Both the position numbers and the translations under genes were made by a program. A stretch of 64,000 nt of DNA from Deltaproteobacteria bacterium (GTDB lineage: Bacteria; Desulfobacterota; Binatia; UTPRO1), in assembly GCA_020848745.1 (NCBI GenBank), contig JADLHM010000089.1:1-64000 (forward strand), given 5' to 3'. Shown here piece by piece: positions 26,792-35,623 of the stretch; positions within the stretch are counted from its first letter, which is position 1; every line of letters begins with the position of its first letter. A model generated the notes under the pieces. It was not told where the DNA came from, did no database searches, and saw only the letters and a list, made by a program, of their open reading frames with translations.

Positions 26792-28153
26792 TCAGCGGAC
26801 GTAGCCGAGGCTCTTCAGACGCTCGAGCTGCTCGGGCGTGAGGGTCACCGAGCTTGCGCCCGTCGCCGCGTGCTTCTTCGCGAACGCCTCGAGGTCGGCG
26901 CGGAAGGCTTCGACGCGCTCCGGGCGCGCGCGCGACACGTCCCGTTGCTCGCCGGGATCGGTCGCGAGGTCGAAGAGCAGCGTCGTCCCCAACAAGCGAT
27001 CGAAGTGGAGCTTCTCGTGGTCGTGCCGTACGGCGCGGGTCACGTCGGGTTCGGCATTGTTGTGGTCGGCCTCGTGGAAGAGCGTGCGCTCGCCGATCGC
27101 CGCCGCGTTGCCGCGCCAGGTCGGCGCGAGGTCAACCCCGTCGAGCGGACCCGGCGGCGGCACCCCCACCGCCGCGAGGATCGTCGGCATCACGTCGATC
27201 AGCGAGACGGTCGTATCGACCCGGAGGCCCGCCGGCGCGCCGGCGCCGCGCACGATCAGCGGGATGCGGACGACCTCCTCGAACTGCGTCCGGCCGTGCA
27301 GGAAGCCGCCGTGCTCGCCGAACTCCTCCCCGTGGTCCGACGTCACGATCAGCATCGTGCGCGGATCGTCGCCGAGCGCATCGAGCAGGCGGCCGAGCTC
27401 GTCGTCGTACTGCCGGATACCGGCGTCGTAGAGGTCCTTCAAATGTTCGGCGTCGGCGCGGTCGAGGCTGAGCATTCCCGTGCGCGCTCGAATCATCTGC
27501 GCCGTCGTTCCGTCCGCGGGCCCGGTGTAGGGGCGTACGAACTGGCGCTCGTACTCGGGCAGCGACTTGTAGTCGCTGTGCACGTCGTAGGTGTGGAGGA
27601 AGAGGAAGAACCGATCGTCCCTGTGCTGGCCGAGCCACTCGATCGCGCGATCGGTGATGCCGCGCGACGGCTCGCGCCGCGCGACCTCCTCCTTCACGTA
27701 CTCGTACTGCTGGAAGCCGCGCTCCAGCCCGAAGAGCGGGCTCAGGTTGTGCGAGTTCACGACCGCGGCGGTCGCGAACCCGTGCGACGCGAGCACCGAG
27801 GCGAGAGTCGCGACGCTCTCGGGCAACGTGACGTCGTGGTCGCGAAGGCCGTGATGGCTCGGGTAGAGGCCCGTCAGCATCGAGGCGTGTCCCGGCAGCG
27901 TCCACGGCGCCGGCGACGTCGCGCGCTCGAAGACGACGCCTTCCTTCGCGACCGCGTCGAGACGTGGCGACGTCGGACGGTCGTAGCCGTAGCACCCGAG
28001 GTGGGTCGGCACGAGCGTGTCGATCGACACCAGGACGACGCGCCGGGGCGGGACCGCCGTGGCCTGACGCTGGCAGGACGTTCCCGCGAGCGTCGTCGCG
28101 ACGAGGAACGCGGCCAGCGCCGCGCGCGGCACGGCGCCGGAACGGAGGATCAT
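26792..28153 (-). CDS. Sulfatase-fold hydrolase/transferase with Thr nucleophile position, exported
   Basis: Alkaline-phosphatase-superfamily protein annotated as sulfatase by fold, 453 residues. The N-terminus has a hydrophobic export signal ending TLAGTSC (possible lipoprotein Cys27, imperfect lipobox). Metal ligands are expected in VVLVSIDTLVPTHLGCYGY and IVTSDHGEEFGEHGGF. The nucleophile motif is WTLPGHASMLTG with Thr85 where formylglycine sulfatases have Cys or Ser and Arg is replaced by His, so formylglycine activation is not expected. Thr is the nucleophile of phosphoethanolamine and glycerophosphate transferases of this superfamily. A C-terminal EQLERLKSLGYVR is typical of the subgroup. 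The start at 28153 follows a GTGTCGATG context; a GTG three codons upstream is possible. Confidence 0.88.
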   Translation of the reverse strand: MILRSGAVPRAALAAFLVATTLAGTSCQRQATAVPPRRVVLVSIDTLVPTHLGCYGYDRPTSPRLDAVAKEGVVFERATSPAPWTLPGHASMLTGLYPSHHGLRDHDVTLPESVATLASVLASHGFATAAVVNSHNLSPLFGLERGFQQYEYVKEEVARREPSRGITDRAIEWLGQHRDDRFFLFLHTYDVHSDYKSLPEYERQFVRPYTGPADGTTAQMIRARTGMLSLDRADAEHLKDLYDAGIRQYDDELGRLLDALGDDPRTMLIVTSDHGEEFGEHGGFLHGRTQFEEVVRIPLIVRGAGAPAGLRVDTTVSLIDVMPTILAAVGVPPPGPLDGVDLAPTWRGNAAAIGERTLFHEADHNNAEPDVTRAVRHDHEKLHFDRLLGTTLLFDLATDPGEQRDVSRARPERVEAFRADLEAFAKKHAATGASSVTLTPEQLERLKSLGYVR

Positions 28154-28173
28154 CGACACGCTCCCGGCATCGG

Positions 28174-28581
28174 CTAGATCATCATGAGGTACGGCGCCGC
28201 CATCATGCCGAGCGTGACGAGCACCGTCATGAGCGAGAAGAACACCTTGCCGAACTTCGTACCGCCCTTCTGCATGTCGTCCCAGCGCGACGGCGGCTCG
28301 GGCGGACCCACGAAGTCGAGCGGCGGGATGTCCTCGTCGCGCTCCTGATACTCGGCGGAGCTCTTCGGCGGGTCGTCGGTGAGAAGCTCGCCGTCGTCGC
28401 CCCAGGGATCCGACGCGAGCTCGCGCCGCCAGCGCGCCTCGTCGCGCGCGTTGTCGCCGGTGATCATCGGCTCCTGCGCCGGACGCTCGCCCCACTCGTC
28501 GCCGCCACGATGCGACGTGGGACCGCACGTCGCGAGCCCCGCGAGCATTCCGATCAACACGACGACGACCGAGAACCGCAT
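28174..28581 (-). CDS. Small putative lipoprotein with C-terminal membrane segment
   Basis: I do not recognise this family. The 135 residues begin with a signal-like helix and possible lipobox LATC (Cys19), followed by a hydrophilic, Asp/Glu/Pro-rich middle (about 25-110). The end, [24 protein letters not shown], is a hydrophobic segment able to span or enter a membrane. It lies 21 bases upstream of the sulfatase-fold gene on the same strand and may be co-transcribed with it. Base composition is like that of neighbours. It could be a processing or anchoring partner, but nothing shows this directly. Confidence 0.6.
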   Translation of the reverse strand: MRFSVVVVLIGMLAGLATCGPTSHRGGDEWGERPAQEPMITGDNARDEARWRRELASDPWGDDGELLTDDPPKSSAEYQERDEDIPPLDFVGPPEPPSRWDDMQKGGTKFGKVFFSLMTVLVTLGMMAAPYLMMI

Positions 28582-28658
28582 GCCGCTCCTTTGCCGACGC
28601 GGCGCGCGCGCCTGGCATCCGCCCCGACCGCGCAGCTATAGTCGCTGGCTCGCGGGCG

Positions 28659-28664
28659 TACAAT
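28659..28664 (+). promoter_or_regulatory. Possible -10 box (TACAAT) of asnS
   Basis: TACAAT lies about 64 bases before the asnS start in an A+T-richer patch between divergent genes. No good -35 hexamer is found at 16-18 bases. The box is flanked by CGTAC and GTACG (28656-28660 and 28669-28673), a short inverted repeat. Confidence 0.3.
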
Positions 28665-28727
28665 CCAACGTACGCCGCGTGCGCCAGCCGACGCGCGCGG
28701 TGCGCACCAGCGAGCTTGGGAGGCCGC

Positions 28728-30017
28728 ATGCGGGTCTGGGTCGAGGACGTGCATCGTCACGTCGACGGCGAGGTGACACTCCGGGGGTGGCTCTACGGCC
28801 GGCGCTCGAGCGGCAAGCTGCACTTCCTCCAAGTGCGCGACGGGAGCGGCACGATCCAGTGCGTGGTGTTCGTGAAGGACGTGCCGACCGACGTGTTCGA
28901 GCGCGCCGGCCACGTGCCGCAGGAGTCGTCGCTCGAGGTCACGGGCACCGTGCGCGCCGACGCGCGCTCTCCGCTCGGGTTCGAGCTCGCCGTGAAGGAC
29001 GTGCGCGTCCTCCAGGAGGCGCACGACTACCCGATCACGCCGAAGGAGCACGGCCCGCACTTCCTGCTCGACCACCGTCATCTCTGGCTGCGCTCGTCGC
29101 GCCAGCACGCGATCATGCGCGTCCGGGCGAGCGTCGTGCGGGCGTGCCGCGACTACTTCGACCGCCGCGGCTTCACGCTGATCGACGCCCCGATCTTCAC
29201 GCCGTCGGCTTGCGAAGGCACGACGTCGCTCTTCGAGGTCGGCTACTTCGACGACAAGGCCTACCTCACGCAGAGCGGCCAGCTCTACATGGAGGCCGCG
29301 GCGATGGCCTTCGGCAAGGTCTACTGCTTCGGCCCGACCTTCCGCGCCGAGAAGTCGAAGACGCGCCGGCACCTCACCGAGTTCTGGATGATCGAGCCCG
29401 AGGTCGCGTTCGCGGACCTCGACGACGACATGGCGCTCGCGGAGGATTTCCTGGTGGAGGTCGTCGGACGCGTCGTCGGGGAGCGCACCGCCGAGCTCGC
29501 GCTCCTCGAGCGCGACACCGCCCCGCTCGCCAAGGTGCAGAAGCCGTTCCCGCGCGTGAGCTACGAGGAGGCGATCGCGCTCCTGAACGCCGCGGGCAAG
29601 CCCGTGGCGTTCGGCGACGACCTCGGCAGCGACGAGGAGACGGTGCTCTCCAAGCAGTACGACCGGCCGGTCATGGTGCACCGCTATCCGGCCGCGTCGA
29701 AGGCCTTCTACATGAAGCCGGACCCCGCCGACCCGCGGCTCGCGCTCTGCGTCGACGTGCTCGCGCCCGAGGGCTACGGCGAGATCATCGGCGGCGGGCA
29801 GCGCGAGGACGATCTCGACGCGCTCGCCGGCCGCATCCGCGCCCACGGCCTCCCGGACGAGGCCTTCGGCTGGTACCTCGATCTCCGCCGCTACGGCTCG
29901 GTTCCGCACGCCGGCTTCGGGATGGGGATCGAGCGCATGGTCGCCTGGCTCTGCGGCCTGCACCACGTCCGCGAGACGATCCCGTTCCCGAGGATGCTCG
30001 AGCGCCTCACGCCGTGA
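28728..30017 (+). CDS. asnS: Asparaginyl-tRNA synthetase
   Basis: Charges tRNA-Asn with asparagine. It has 429 residues. An N-terminal OB-fold anticodon-binding domain (about 1-110, [24 protein letters not shown]) is followed by the class II catalytic core with [66 protein letters not shown] (the AsnRS form of motif 2) and [16 protein letters not shown] (motif 3). The SACEG and TEFWM segments fit AsnRS better than AspRS. Start ATG 28728 has GGGAGG seven bases upstream. Presence of AsnRS means that Asn-tRNA need not be made by transamidation. Confidence 0.96.
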   Translation: MRVWVEDVHRHVDGEVTLRGWLYGRRSSGKLHFLQVRDGSGTIQCVVFVKDVPTDVFERAGHVPQESSLEVTGTVRADARSPLGFELAVKDVRVLQEAHDYPITPKEHGPHFLLDHRHLWLRSSRQHAIMRVRASVVRACRDYFDRRGFTLIDAPIFTPSACEGTTSLFEVGYFDDKAYLTQSGQLYMEAAAMAFGKVYCFGPTFRAEKSKTRRHLTEFWMIEPEVAFADLDDDMALAEDFLVEVVGRVVGERTAELALLERDTAPLAKVQKPFPRVSYEEAIALLNAAGKPVAFGDDLGSDEETVLSKQYDRPVMVHRYPAASKAFYMKPDPADPRLALCVDVLAPEGYGEIIGGGQREDDLDALAGRIRAHGLPDEAFGWYLDLRRYGSVPHAGFGMGIERMVAWLCGLHHVRETIPFPRMLERLTP

Positions 30018-30080
30018 GCGCGCTTCTCCTTGACAGATCGTCGGCATCGTGGGCCGATCGGGGTCGCACGGCCGATCCCG

Positions 30081-31427
30081 ATGCGCGACGACCTCGCCGC
30101 CCCCTTCCTCCCGGTCAGCACCTACCTGGAGTCCACGCCGGAGCGCACGCCGGCGCTCGCCGGCGAGGCGCGGGCCGACGTCGCCGTCGTGGGGGGAGGG
30201 CTCACCGGGCTGTCGACGGCGCTCGCGCTCCGCCGGCACGGCGTCGACGTGGTCCTCCTCGAGCGCGAGTTCTGCGGCTTCGGCGCGAGCGGGCGGAACG
30301 CCGGCCATCTGACGCCGACGATCGGCAAGGACCTCCCGACGCTCCTCATGATGTACGGCGAGGAGCGCACGGCCGCGATCGTGCGCTTCGCCGACCACTG
30401 CGTGCATCGCACCGAGCGCGTCATCGCCGAGCTCGGCATCGACTGCGACTACGCGCCGTCGGGAAACGTGCTGGCGGTCGTGCACCCGAAGCAGGAGAAG
30501 CGCCTGCGGCGCGCGGCCGAGGTCGCGACGCGGGTGGGCGCGGACGTCCGCTTCCTCGAACCGGACGATATGCGCGCCCGCGGCCTGCCGCCCGCGTTCC
30601 TCTGCGGCGCGCTCGAGGGCGCCGGCGGCACGCTCGATCCCGGAAAGCTCGTGCTCGGCCTCCGCCGCGCCGCGCTCGCCGCCGGCGTCCGCATCCACGA
30701 GAGCACGCGCGTGCTCGAGGTCGCGACCACACCGTCACCGGCCGTGCGCACCGCGCACGGCGCGGTGCGCGCCGAGCGCGTCCTGATGGCGACGAACGCC
30801 TGGACGCGCGAGATCGGCGCGCCCGGCGCGAAGATCCTGCCGCTCTACGTAACGCTCTTCGAGACCGCGCCGCTCGACGACGGCGCGCTCGCGCGGCTCG
30901 GCGGCTGGCCGAACCGCGAGGGCGTCTACACCGCGCACGAGGTGCTCGAGAGCTATCGCCTGAGCGCCAGGCGCACGATCGTCGGCGGCTCGAAGATTCC
31001 CCTCTACGTCTGGGGCGGTCGCCCGACCGGACACGGCGGACCGAACGCTCACACGCAAACGGTCATCGCCCGCGCCTTTCGCGACCGCTTCCCGGCGCTC
31101 GCCGGGACGCCGATCGCGCGATTCTGGGGCGGCTGGATCGCGATGACCCTCACCTTCCTGCCCTCGCTCGGCCCGCTCGGCGCCGACCGCCGCCTCTGGC
31201 ACGCGCTCGGCTACAACGGGCACGGCGTCGCGCAGGCGACCGCGGTCGGCGAGATCCTCGCCGACGGCATCGTCGGCCGCGACAACGAGTGGGCACGCGT
31301 CTTCCCGAAGCCCGCGCCGACGCTTCCTCCCGAGCCGCTCCTGTGGCTCACCGCGCGCGGCCTCCTCACGCTCTTCGGCGCGATCGACCGGGTGACGGAC
31401 CACCGCCTCCGTTCGGCGCGCAGTTGA
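30081..31427 (+). CDS. FAD-dependent amino-acid/amine oxidoreductase (DAO family)
   Basis: Flavoprotein of the D-amino-acid-oxidase/glycine-oxidase fold, 448 residues, closest in layout to PuuB-type gamma-glutamylputrescine oxidases. The dinucleotide motif VAVVGGGLTGLSTALALRRHGVDVVLLE begins near residue 35. FGASGRNAGHLTP is the flavin-contacting segment, WGGWIAMTLTFLPSLGPLG and the C-terminal GYNGHGVAQATAVGEILAD complete the FAD site. The substrate is unknown. An upstream in-frame ATG at 30030 is less likely because the first 17 residues add only Arg and Pro. The gene is the first after asnS, separated by 63 bases. Confidence 0.9.
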   Translation: MRDDLAAPFLPVSTYLESTPERTPALAGEARADVAVVGGGLTGLSTALALRRHGVDVVLLEREFCGFGASGRNAGHLTPTIGKDLPTLLMMYGEERTAAIVRFADHCVHRTERVIAELGIDCDYAPSGNVLAVVHPKQEKRLRRAAEVATRVGADVRFLEPDDMRARGLPPAFLCGALEGAGGTLDPGKLVLGLRRAALAAGVRIHESTRVLEVATTPSPAVRTAHGAVRAERVLMATNAWTREIGAPGAKILPLYVTLFETAPLDDGALARLGGWPNREGVYTAHEVLESYRLSARRTIVGGSKIPLYVWGGRPTGHGGPNAHTQTVIARAFRDRFPALAGTPIARFWGGWIAMTLTFLPSLGPLGADRRLWHALGYNGHGVAQATAVGEILADGIVGRDNEWARVFPKPAPTLPPEPLLWLTARGLLTLFGAIDRVTDHRLRSARS

Positions 31428-31482
31428 GCGGACGCCGCGGCCGCGCAGCGGCGCGCCGCCGCCCGCCGCCGGCGGCCCAACG

Positions 31483-32052
31483 CTACGACCCCGTGCGGCG
31501 CGCGCGGACGCGCGGCGGCGACTCCGGCGCGAGGATCTCGACCACGCTCGCGATCGGCGCCCCGGCCGCGTCGCGAATCGTGCGGCGGCGGCCGTAGAGC
31601 CAGCCGGGAGCGCCGGCCTCGAGCTCGAGGGCGGCAGCGATCGACGCGTCGCACGCGACCCGCAGGAGCGCATCCGGCTCGGCGATCGCGTCCCCCAGGA
31701 TGTGCCCGAATGGAACGTCCTCGGCGAGCACGGCCGCACGCGTCCGCGCGTCGAGGCGGGCAAGGTCCATCGCGATCGCGCCCATCGCGACCGGCACGCC
31801 GTCGGCGCGCGCCAGCACGACCCGGCGCGCGTAGCGGTCGCCCACCCGGCGGCGCTCCAGCACGCGGAGCGCGAGCCGCGCGCCGTGGCGGGTCTCGAGG
31901 CGCGGCGTCAACGGCTCCGGCGCGCGCAGCAGCGCGCGCTGCTCCGACGGAACGTCACCGTCGGCGATCGCCTCCGCCGCGGGCAGCGCGCAGCCGGCCG
32001 CGGCGTAGAATCCGGCGAGCGGCGCCAGGATCGAGGCGTCGCGCTCGTCCAT
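31483..32052 (-). CDS. Chorismate lyase-like (UbiC/DUF98 fold) protein
   Basis: 189 residues resembling chorismate--pyruvate lyases, which make 4-hydroxybenzoate. Shared features: LLRAPEPLTPRLETRHG near the start, DRYARRVVLARADGVPVAMGAIAMDLARL in the centre (catalytic Arg expected here), FGHILGD, LYGRRRTIRDAAGAPIASVVEILAP at the end with the conserved Glu in VVE. Overall identity appears low, so activity is uncertain. Some DUF98 members are 3-hydroxybenzoate or uncharacterised enzymes. It is divergently placed to the KBL/BioF-like gene (48 bases between starts) and convergent with the flavoprotein gene. Confidence 0.65.
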   Translation of the reverse strand: MDERDASILAPLAGFYAAAGCALPAAEAIADGDVPSEQRALLRAPEPLTPRLETRHGARLALRVLERRRVGDRYARRVVLARADGVPVAMGAIAMDLARLDARTRAAVLAEDVPFGHILGDAIAEPDALLRVACDASIAAALELEAGAPGWLYGRRRTIRDAAGAPIASVVEILAPESPPRVRARRTGS

Positions 32053-32100
32053 GGCGTCGTTCTAGCCGAGCCGGCGGCCATGGTCTATTTTCACCGGCCG

Positions 32101-33279
32101 ATGGCGAGCCCGTTCGAGAAGGCCTTCGAGGACGAGCTCGCGCACGTCAGGACGGCCGGCCTCTGGCGCGAGCTCCGCCGCATCGAGGGTCCGGTCGACA
32201 CCTGGGTGACGGTCGACGGCGTACGCGCGCTGGCGCTCTGCTCGAACAACTACCTCGGCCTCGCCAACCACCCGACGCTCGCCGCCGCGGCGGCGCGCGC
32301 CGCCGCGGCGTACGGCGTCGGGGCGGGCGCCTCACGGCTGATCTCCGGCTCCCTCGCGATCCACCGCGACCTCGAGGCACGGCTCGCGCGCTTCGAGCAC
32401 ACGGAGGCGGCATTGCTCTTTCCGACCGGCTACCACGCGAACGTCGGCGCCATCACGACCCTCGTGCGCCGCGGCGACGCGGTGTTCAGCGACCGCCTGA
32501 ACCACGCCTCGATCATCGACGGCTGCCGCCTCTCCGGCGCCGACGTGCACGTCTATCCGCACGCCGATGCCGCCGCGCTCGACGCCCTGCTGGCGCGCGC
32601 GGCGGCGCGGCGACGCCTCGTCGTCACCGACTCCGTGTTCAGCATGGACGGCGACCACGCGCCGCTCGGCGAGATCTGCCGCGTCGCCGCCGCGCGCGAC
32701 GCAATGGTGATGGTGGACGAGGCGCACGCGACTGGCGTCGAGGGTCCGACCGGCGCCGGCCTCGTCGAAGCGCTCGGGCTCGGCGGCGCCGTGACCGTGC
32801 GGATGGGGACGCTCGGGAAGGCGCTCGGCGGCGCGGGAGCGTTCGTCGCCGGGAGTCGCGCGCTCGTCGACCTGCTCGTGAACCGCGCGCGGAGCTTCAT
32901 CTACACGACCGCGCTGCCGCCGCCGGTGGTCGCCGCCGCCGACGCCGCGCTCGACGTCGTCGCGCGCGAGCCGGAGCGGCGCGCCCGCCTCGGCGCGCTC
33001 TCGGCGACGCTCCGCGGGCGCCTGCGCGCGCTCGGCTTCGAGATCTCCGCGGGCGCGGGCCCGATCATTCCCGTCATCGCGGGAACGAGCGAGCGCGCCC
33101 TCGCCTGGTCGCGCGGACTTCTCGAGCGCGGCGTCTTCGTGCAGGCCATCCGCCCGCCAACGGTTCCCGACGGCACCGCCCGCCTGCGCGTCACCCTGAT
33201 GGCCACCCACACCGACCAGGACGTCGAGTACGCCGTGACCGCCTTCGCCGCGCTCCGCGATCGAACCGCGAGCAGCTGA
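32101..33279 (+). CDS. Alpha-oxoamine synthase (8-amino-7-oxononanoate synthase / KBL type)
   Basis: PLP enzyme that condenses an amino acid with an acyl-CoA and releases CO2. The 392 residues contain LCSNNYLGLANHP, GVGAGASRLISGSLAIHRDLE, ALLFPTGYHANVGAI, FSDRLNHASIIDG, VTDSVFSMDGDHAPL, VDEAHATGVEGPTGAGL and the PLP-lysine motif TLGKALGGAGAFVAG. The family covers BioF, 2-amino-3-ketobutyrate CoA ligase, ALAS and serine palmitoyltransferase. No biotin genes lie nearby, so bioF is not assigned. An in-frame ATG at 32080 adds MVYFHRP. Neither start has a clear ribosome site. A strong hairpin at 33441 could end its transcript. Confidence 0.9.
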   Translation: MASPFEKAFEDELAHVRTAGLWRELRRIEGPVDTWVTVDGVRALALCSNNYLGLANHPTLAAAAARAAAAYGVGAGASRLISGSLAIHRDLEARLARFEHTEAALLFPTGYHANVGAITTLVRRGDAVFSDRLNHASIIDGCRLSGADVHVYPHADAAALDALLARAAARRRLVVTDSVFSMDGDHAPLGEICRVAAARDAMVMVDEAHATGVEGPTGAGLVEALGLGGAVTVRMGTLGKALGGAGAFVAGSRALVDLLVNRARSFIYTTALPPPVVAAADAALDVVAREPERRARLGALSATLRGRLRALGFEISAGAGPIIPVIAGTSERALAWSRGLLERGVFVQAIRPPTVPDGTARLRVTLMATHTDQDVEYAVTAFAALRDRTASS

Positions 33280-33553
33280 AACGCGACCGACAACGCCTCG
33301 TGGCGGCAGGTGCCGCTCCTCCGGCGCAGATCGACGAGGTCGAAGCTCCGGAGCATCGACGGCGCGTCGAGATCGGCGCGTATCGCCGCGAGCCGGGCAA
33401 GCTCGAGGTGCTCGAGGTCGTTGCAGGAGCCGATCATTGACGCGAGCGCCCGGGCCGACGCCCGGGCGCTCGCGCGGCGTCTTTTCGGTCGCTGTCCCCG
33501 CCGTTTCACGCTACGCTCGGTGCGTCCGATCGCACCGAGGAGGTCTTCGTCCC
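33280..33553 (+). other. Intergenic stretch with terminator, no recognised gene
   Basis: The 274 bases hold no gene I can support. The first 160 bases stay open on both strands and one minus-strand frame (33280-33440) has a protein-like composition, but it matches no family known to me. The second part holds the hairpin at 33441 and the AGGAGG ribosome site of the secreted-protein gene. Confidence 0.5.
33441..33486 (+). terminator. Strong hairpin, probable transcription terminator
   Basis: A perfect 15-base-pair stem (33441-33455 with 33460-33474) closes a four-base loop CGAC. The downstream tract CTTTTC at 33481-33486 is short, so rho-independent activity may be partial. It stands about 160 bases after the alpha-oxoamine synthase stop and 80 bases before the next start. 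Confidence 0.7.
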
Positions 33554-34756
33554 ATGGCGCTTCGTCTCCGTCTCGCCAGGTTCATCGCCGCCCTGTGCCT
33601 GGTCGCGCTCCTCTCCCCGGCGACCAGCCACGCCGCCGACGGCGACGTGCTCGCGTGGAACCGCAACAACGCGTGGGTGGTCGCGGCTCCGGTCGAGCTC
33701 TTCCTCGGCCCGCTCCCCTTGAGCAGCTGGAACGTCGATGCGTTCGCGTTCAGCTATCCCGACCCCGGGGATCCGAAGATCGTCGAGTCCGAGATCTTCG
33801 TGACCGGTGTCCCCTTCCAGCCCTTCTATACCGCCGTCGGCAAGGCCGCGGGAACGCAGGGCCTGAAGCTCAAGTTCAAGCTCGACGACCCCACACACGG
33901 CCCGGGTACGCTCGTGCTGATCATGGATCCCGGCCTACATCGCTTCACCGGCGCCGTGAAGTTCAAGAACGAGGGCCTCAAGGGAACGTTCGTCGGCATC
34001 TACGACCGCACCCTCCCGGGCACGCCCGACGTGTCCGACGTCGCGCTCCGCGTCGCCTTCACGGAGAAGCAGAAGGCCAAGGGCCTGAAACCGGGCGGCA
34101 AGGCGACCGTGCTCGTCGCGCTCTCGAACCTCGGTCCGCAGGCCTTCCCCGTCGGCATCCAGGACCTCCGCCTCGTCTTCGAGTTCGCCCCGGGCCTCTT
34201 CGGCCTGCCGTTTCCAGTCGAGATCCTGAAGGTGGTCCCCATCGACGGCGTCCGCGACTTCGCCATCGAGCTCCCGCCCGCGCCCATGGCGCCCCTCCAG
34301 GTGCCGTTCGCGATCAAGGACGTCCTCCTCCTCGGCGTCCAGTTCCGTGTCCCCGCCGAGGCCGCCGGTCATCGGCTGACGGCGATCGCGGACCTGCCGT
34401 CCGTCGATCCCGGCGACCCCGGCCCATTGGCGCTGACCGACCAAGACAGCGCGCCGATCGTCGGGCTCGGCGTCGCGGTCAAGCTCAAGAACACGAACGA
34501 CGCGAATCCCATCCACATCGTGCGCGACGACGGACGCCCCGCGAGCCAGCAGTTCGCCGAGGAGAACCGCATCGCTCCCGGCGGCTCGCGAACGATCAAA
34601 GTGACGGACCTTCGCGCCGGAACGGTCCTGACGTTCATCGCCGGGCGGGGCGGCGCGGCCCTCGCCTCCTGCACCGGAACGGTGGTCCAGTCCGGCAAGG
34701 CGACCGTCACCTGGGACCCGACCATGCCGTCCTTCCTGCGGCTCGTCTGCGCCTGA
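33554..34756 (+). CDS. Secreted protein of unknown function
   Basis: The 400-residue product begins with a clear signal peptide, RFIAALCLVALLSPATSHA-A. The mature part appears beta-rich with alternating hydrophobic strands. It has two short similar strand patterns (LVALSNLGPQAFPVGIQDL and similar), two Cys near the end (ASCTG and RLVCA, possible disulfide) and no catalytic motif I can name. Start ATG 33554 has AGGAGG eight to thirteen bases upstream. It stands alone between a terminator hairpin and a pseudogene. It may be a surface or periplasmic binding protein, but its role is unknown. Confidence 0.75.
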   Translation: MALRLRLARFIAALCLVALLSPATSHAADGDVLAWNRNNAWVVAAPVELFLGPLPLSSWNVDAFAFSYPDPGDPKIVESEIFVTGVPFQPFYTAVGKAAGTQGLKLKFKLDDPTHGPGTLVLIMDPGLHRFTGAVKFKNEGLKGTFVGIYDRTLPGTPDVSDVALRVAFTEKQKAKGLKPGGKATVLVALSNLGPQAFPVGIQDLRLVFEFAPGLFGLPFPVEILKVVPIDGVRDFAIELPPAPMAPLQVPFAIKDVLLLGVQFRVPAEAAGHRLTAIADLPSVDPGDPGPLALTDQDSAPIVGLGVAVKLKNTNDANPIHIVRDDGRPASQQFAEENRIAPGGSRTIKVTDLRAGTVLTFIAGRGGAALASCTGTVVQSGKATVTWDPTMPSFLRLVCA

Positions 34757-34811
34757 CCTCGAGTCGCGGGCGCGCCGTGGACACCGGGGCGCGAGTTTGC
34801 GACAGGAGGGC

Positions 34812-34913
34812 ATGCCCTGCGCGCCCTTCGATCTCTCCGGCAAGGTCGTCCTCGTGACCGGCGGCCACGCCGGCGACACGCTCGTCGTCGACGGAGGCTA
34901 CTCGATCTTCTGA
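34812..34913 (+). pseudogene. Short-chain dehydrogenase/reductase remnant with internal deletion
   Basis: Thirty-three codons read MPCAPFDLSGKVVLVTGG and then HAGDTLVVDGGYSIF before the stop. The first part is the N-terminus of a classical SDR up to the TGG of the cofactor loop. The last part is the C-terminus of the same family (GDTLVVDGG). The roughly 230 residues between are absent, with start, ribosome site (ACAGGAGGG) and stop all intact. A short ACCGGC/GCCGGC similarity at the joint could have guided deletion. The product, if made, would have no activity. Confidence 0.8.
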
Positions 34914-34927
34914 TCCGGAGCGCGCGC

Positions 34928-35623
34928 ATGCCTCTCGAGGAATACCGCCGCAAGCGCCGCTTCGGCGTCACGACGGAACCCGAGGGCGCCGCCAAGCCCC
35001 GCAAGCGCGCGCGCACACTCCGCTTCGTCGTCCAGAAGCACCGCGCCGGTCGCCTGCACTACGATTTCCGCCTCGAGTGGGACGGCGTGCTGCTCTCCTG
35101 GGCGGTGCCGAAGGGTCCCTCGCTCGATCCGAGCGTGAAGCGGCTTGCGGTGCGGGTGGAGGACCACCCCATCGAGTACGCGAAGTTCGAGGGGGTGATC
35201 CCGGCCGGCGAGTACGGCGGCGGCACGGTGATGCTCTGGGATCACGGGACCTGGACGCCCGACGATCCCGATGTCGCGAGGCGCCTCGCCGAGGGCGATC
35301 TCAAGTTCACCCTCCGCGGCAAGAAGCTCGCGGGGTCGTGGGTCCTCGTACGAACGCGCGGCTACCAGGGCGGCAAGAGCTGGCTCCTCATCAAGCACCG
35401 CGACGAGGCGGCGTCGACGCGCGACGTCGCGACCGAGGAGCCGCGCTCGGTCGTGAGCGACCGACTGCTCGCCGAGATCGCGTTCGAGGAGGGCGGCGAC
35501 GTGCGGCAGGCCGTCACCGCCGACCCACGGAGCGCGGTCGAAGCGGCGCTCCGCGATCCGCGGACGGCGGCGCGCAAGCGCAAGCGCGCCCCCGCCGTCT
35601 GGCGCCCGAACCCCGCCTCGTGA
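34928..35623 (+). CDS. Stand-alone DNA ligase D-type 3'-phosphoesterase
   Basis: Manganese-dependent 3'-end healing enzyme equal to the N-terminal PE domain of LigD, which removes 3'-phosphate or ribonucleoside from DNA ends. It has 231 residues. The catalytic residues known from Pseudomonas PE are in place with constant offset: His38, His44, Asp46, Arg48 (KHRAGRLHYDFRLEW) and His80 (VRVEDHPIEYAKFEG). GEYGGGTVMLWDHGTW follows. No polymerase or ligase domain is attached, and no ku gene is in the window. The C-terminal tail (about 165-231) is charged. The stop overlaps the GTG start of the next reading frame. Confidence 0.92.
   Translation: MPLEEYRRKRRFGVTTEPEGAAKPRKRARTLRFVVQKHRAGRLHYDFRLEWDGVLLSWAVPKGPSLDPSVKRLAVRVEDHPIEYAKFEGVIPAGEYGGGTVMLWDHGTWTPDDPDVARRLAEGDLKFTLRGKKLAGSWVLVRTRGYQGGKSWLLIKHRDEAASTRDVATEEPRSVVSDRLLAEIAFEEGGDVRQAVTADPRSAVEAALRDPRTAARKRKRAPAVWRPNPAS

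Noticed and set aside
28379-31597. A 1072-codon plus-strand frame spanning asnS and the flavoprotein gene
   Set aside because: It crosses two well-defined genes in another frame and consists mostly of Arg, Ala and Pro.
32101-33279. Assigning bioF and a biotin operon
   Set aside because: The alpha-oxoamine synthase family has several activities and no other biotin gene is nearby. The UbiC-like neighbour does not help.
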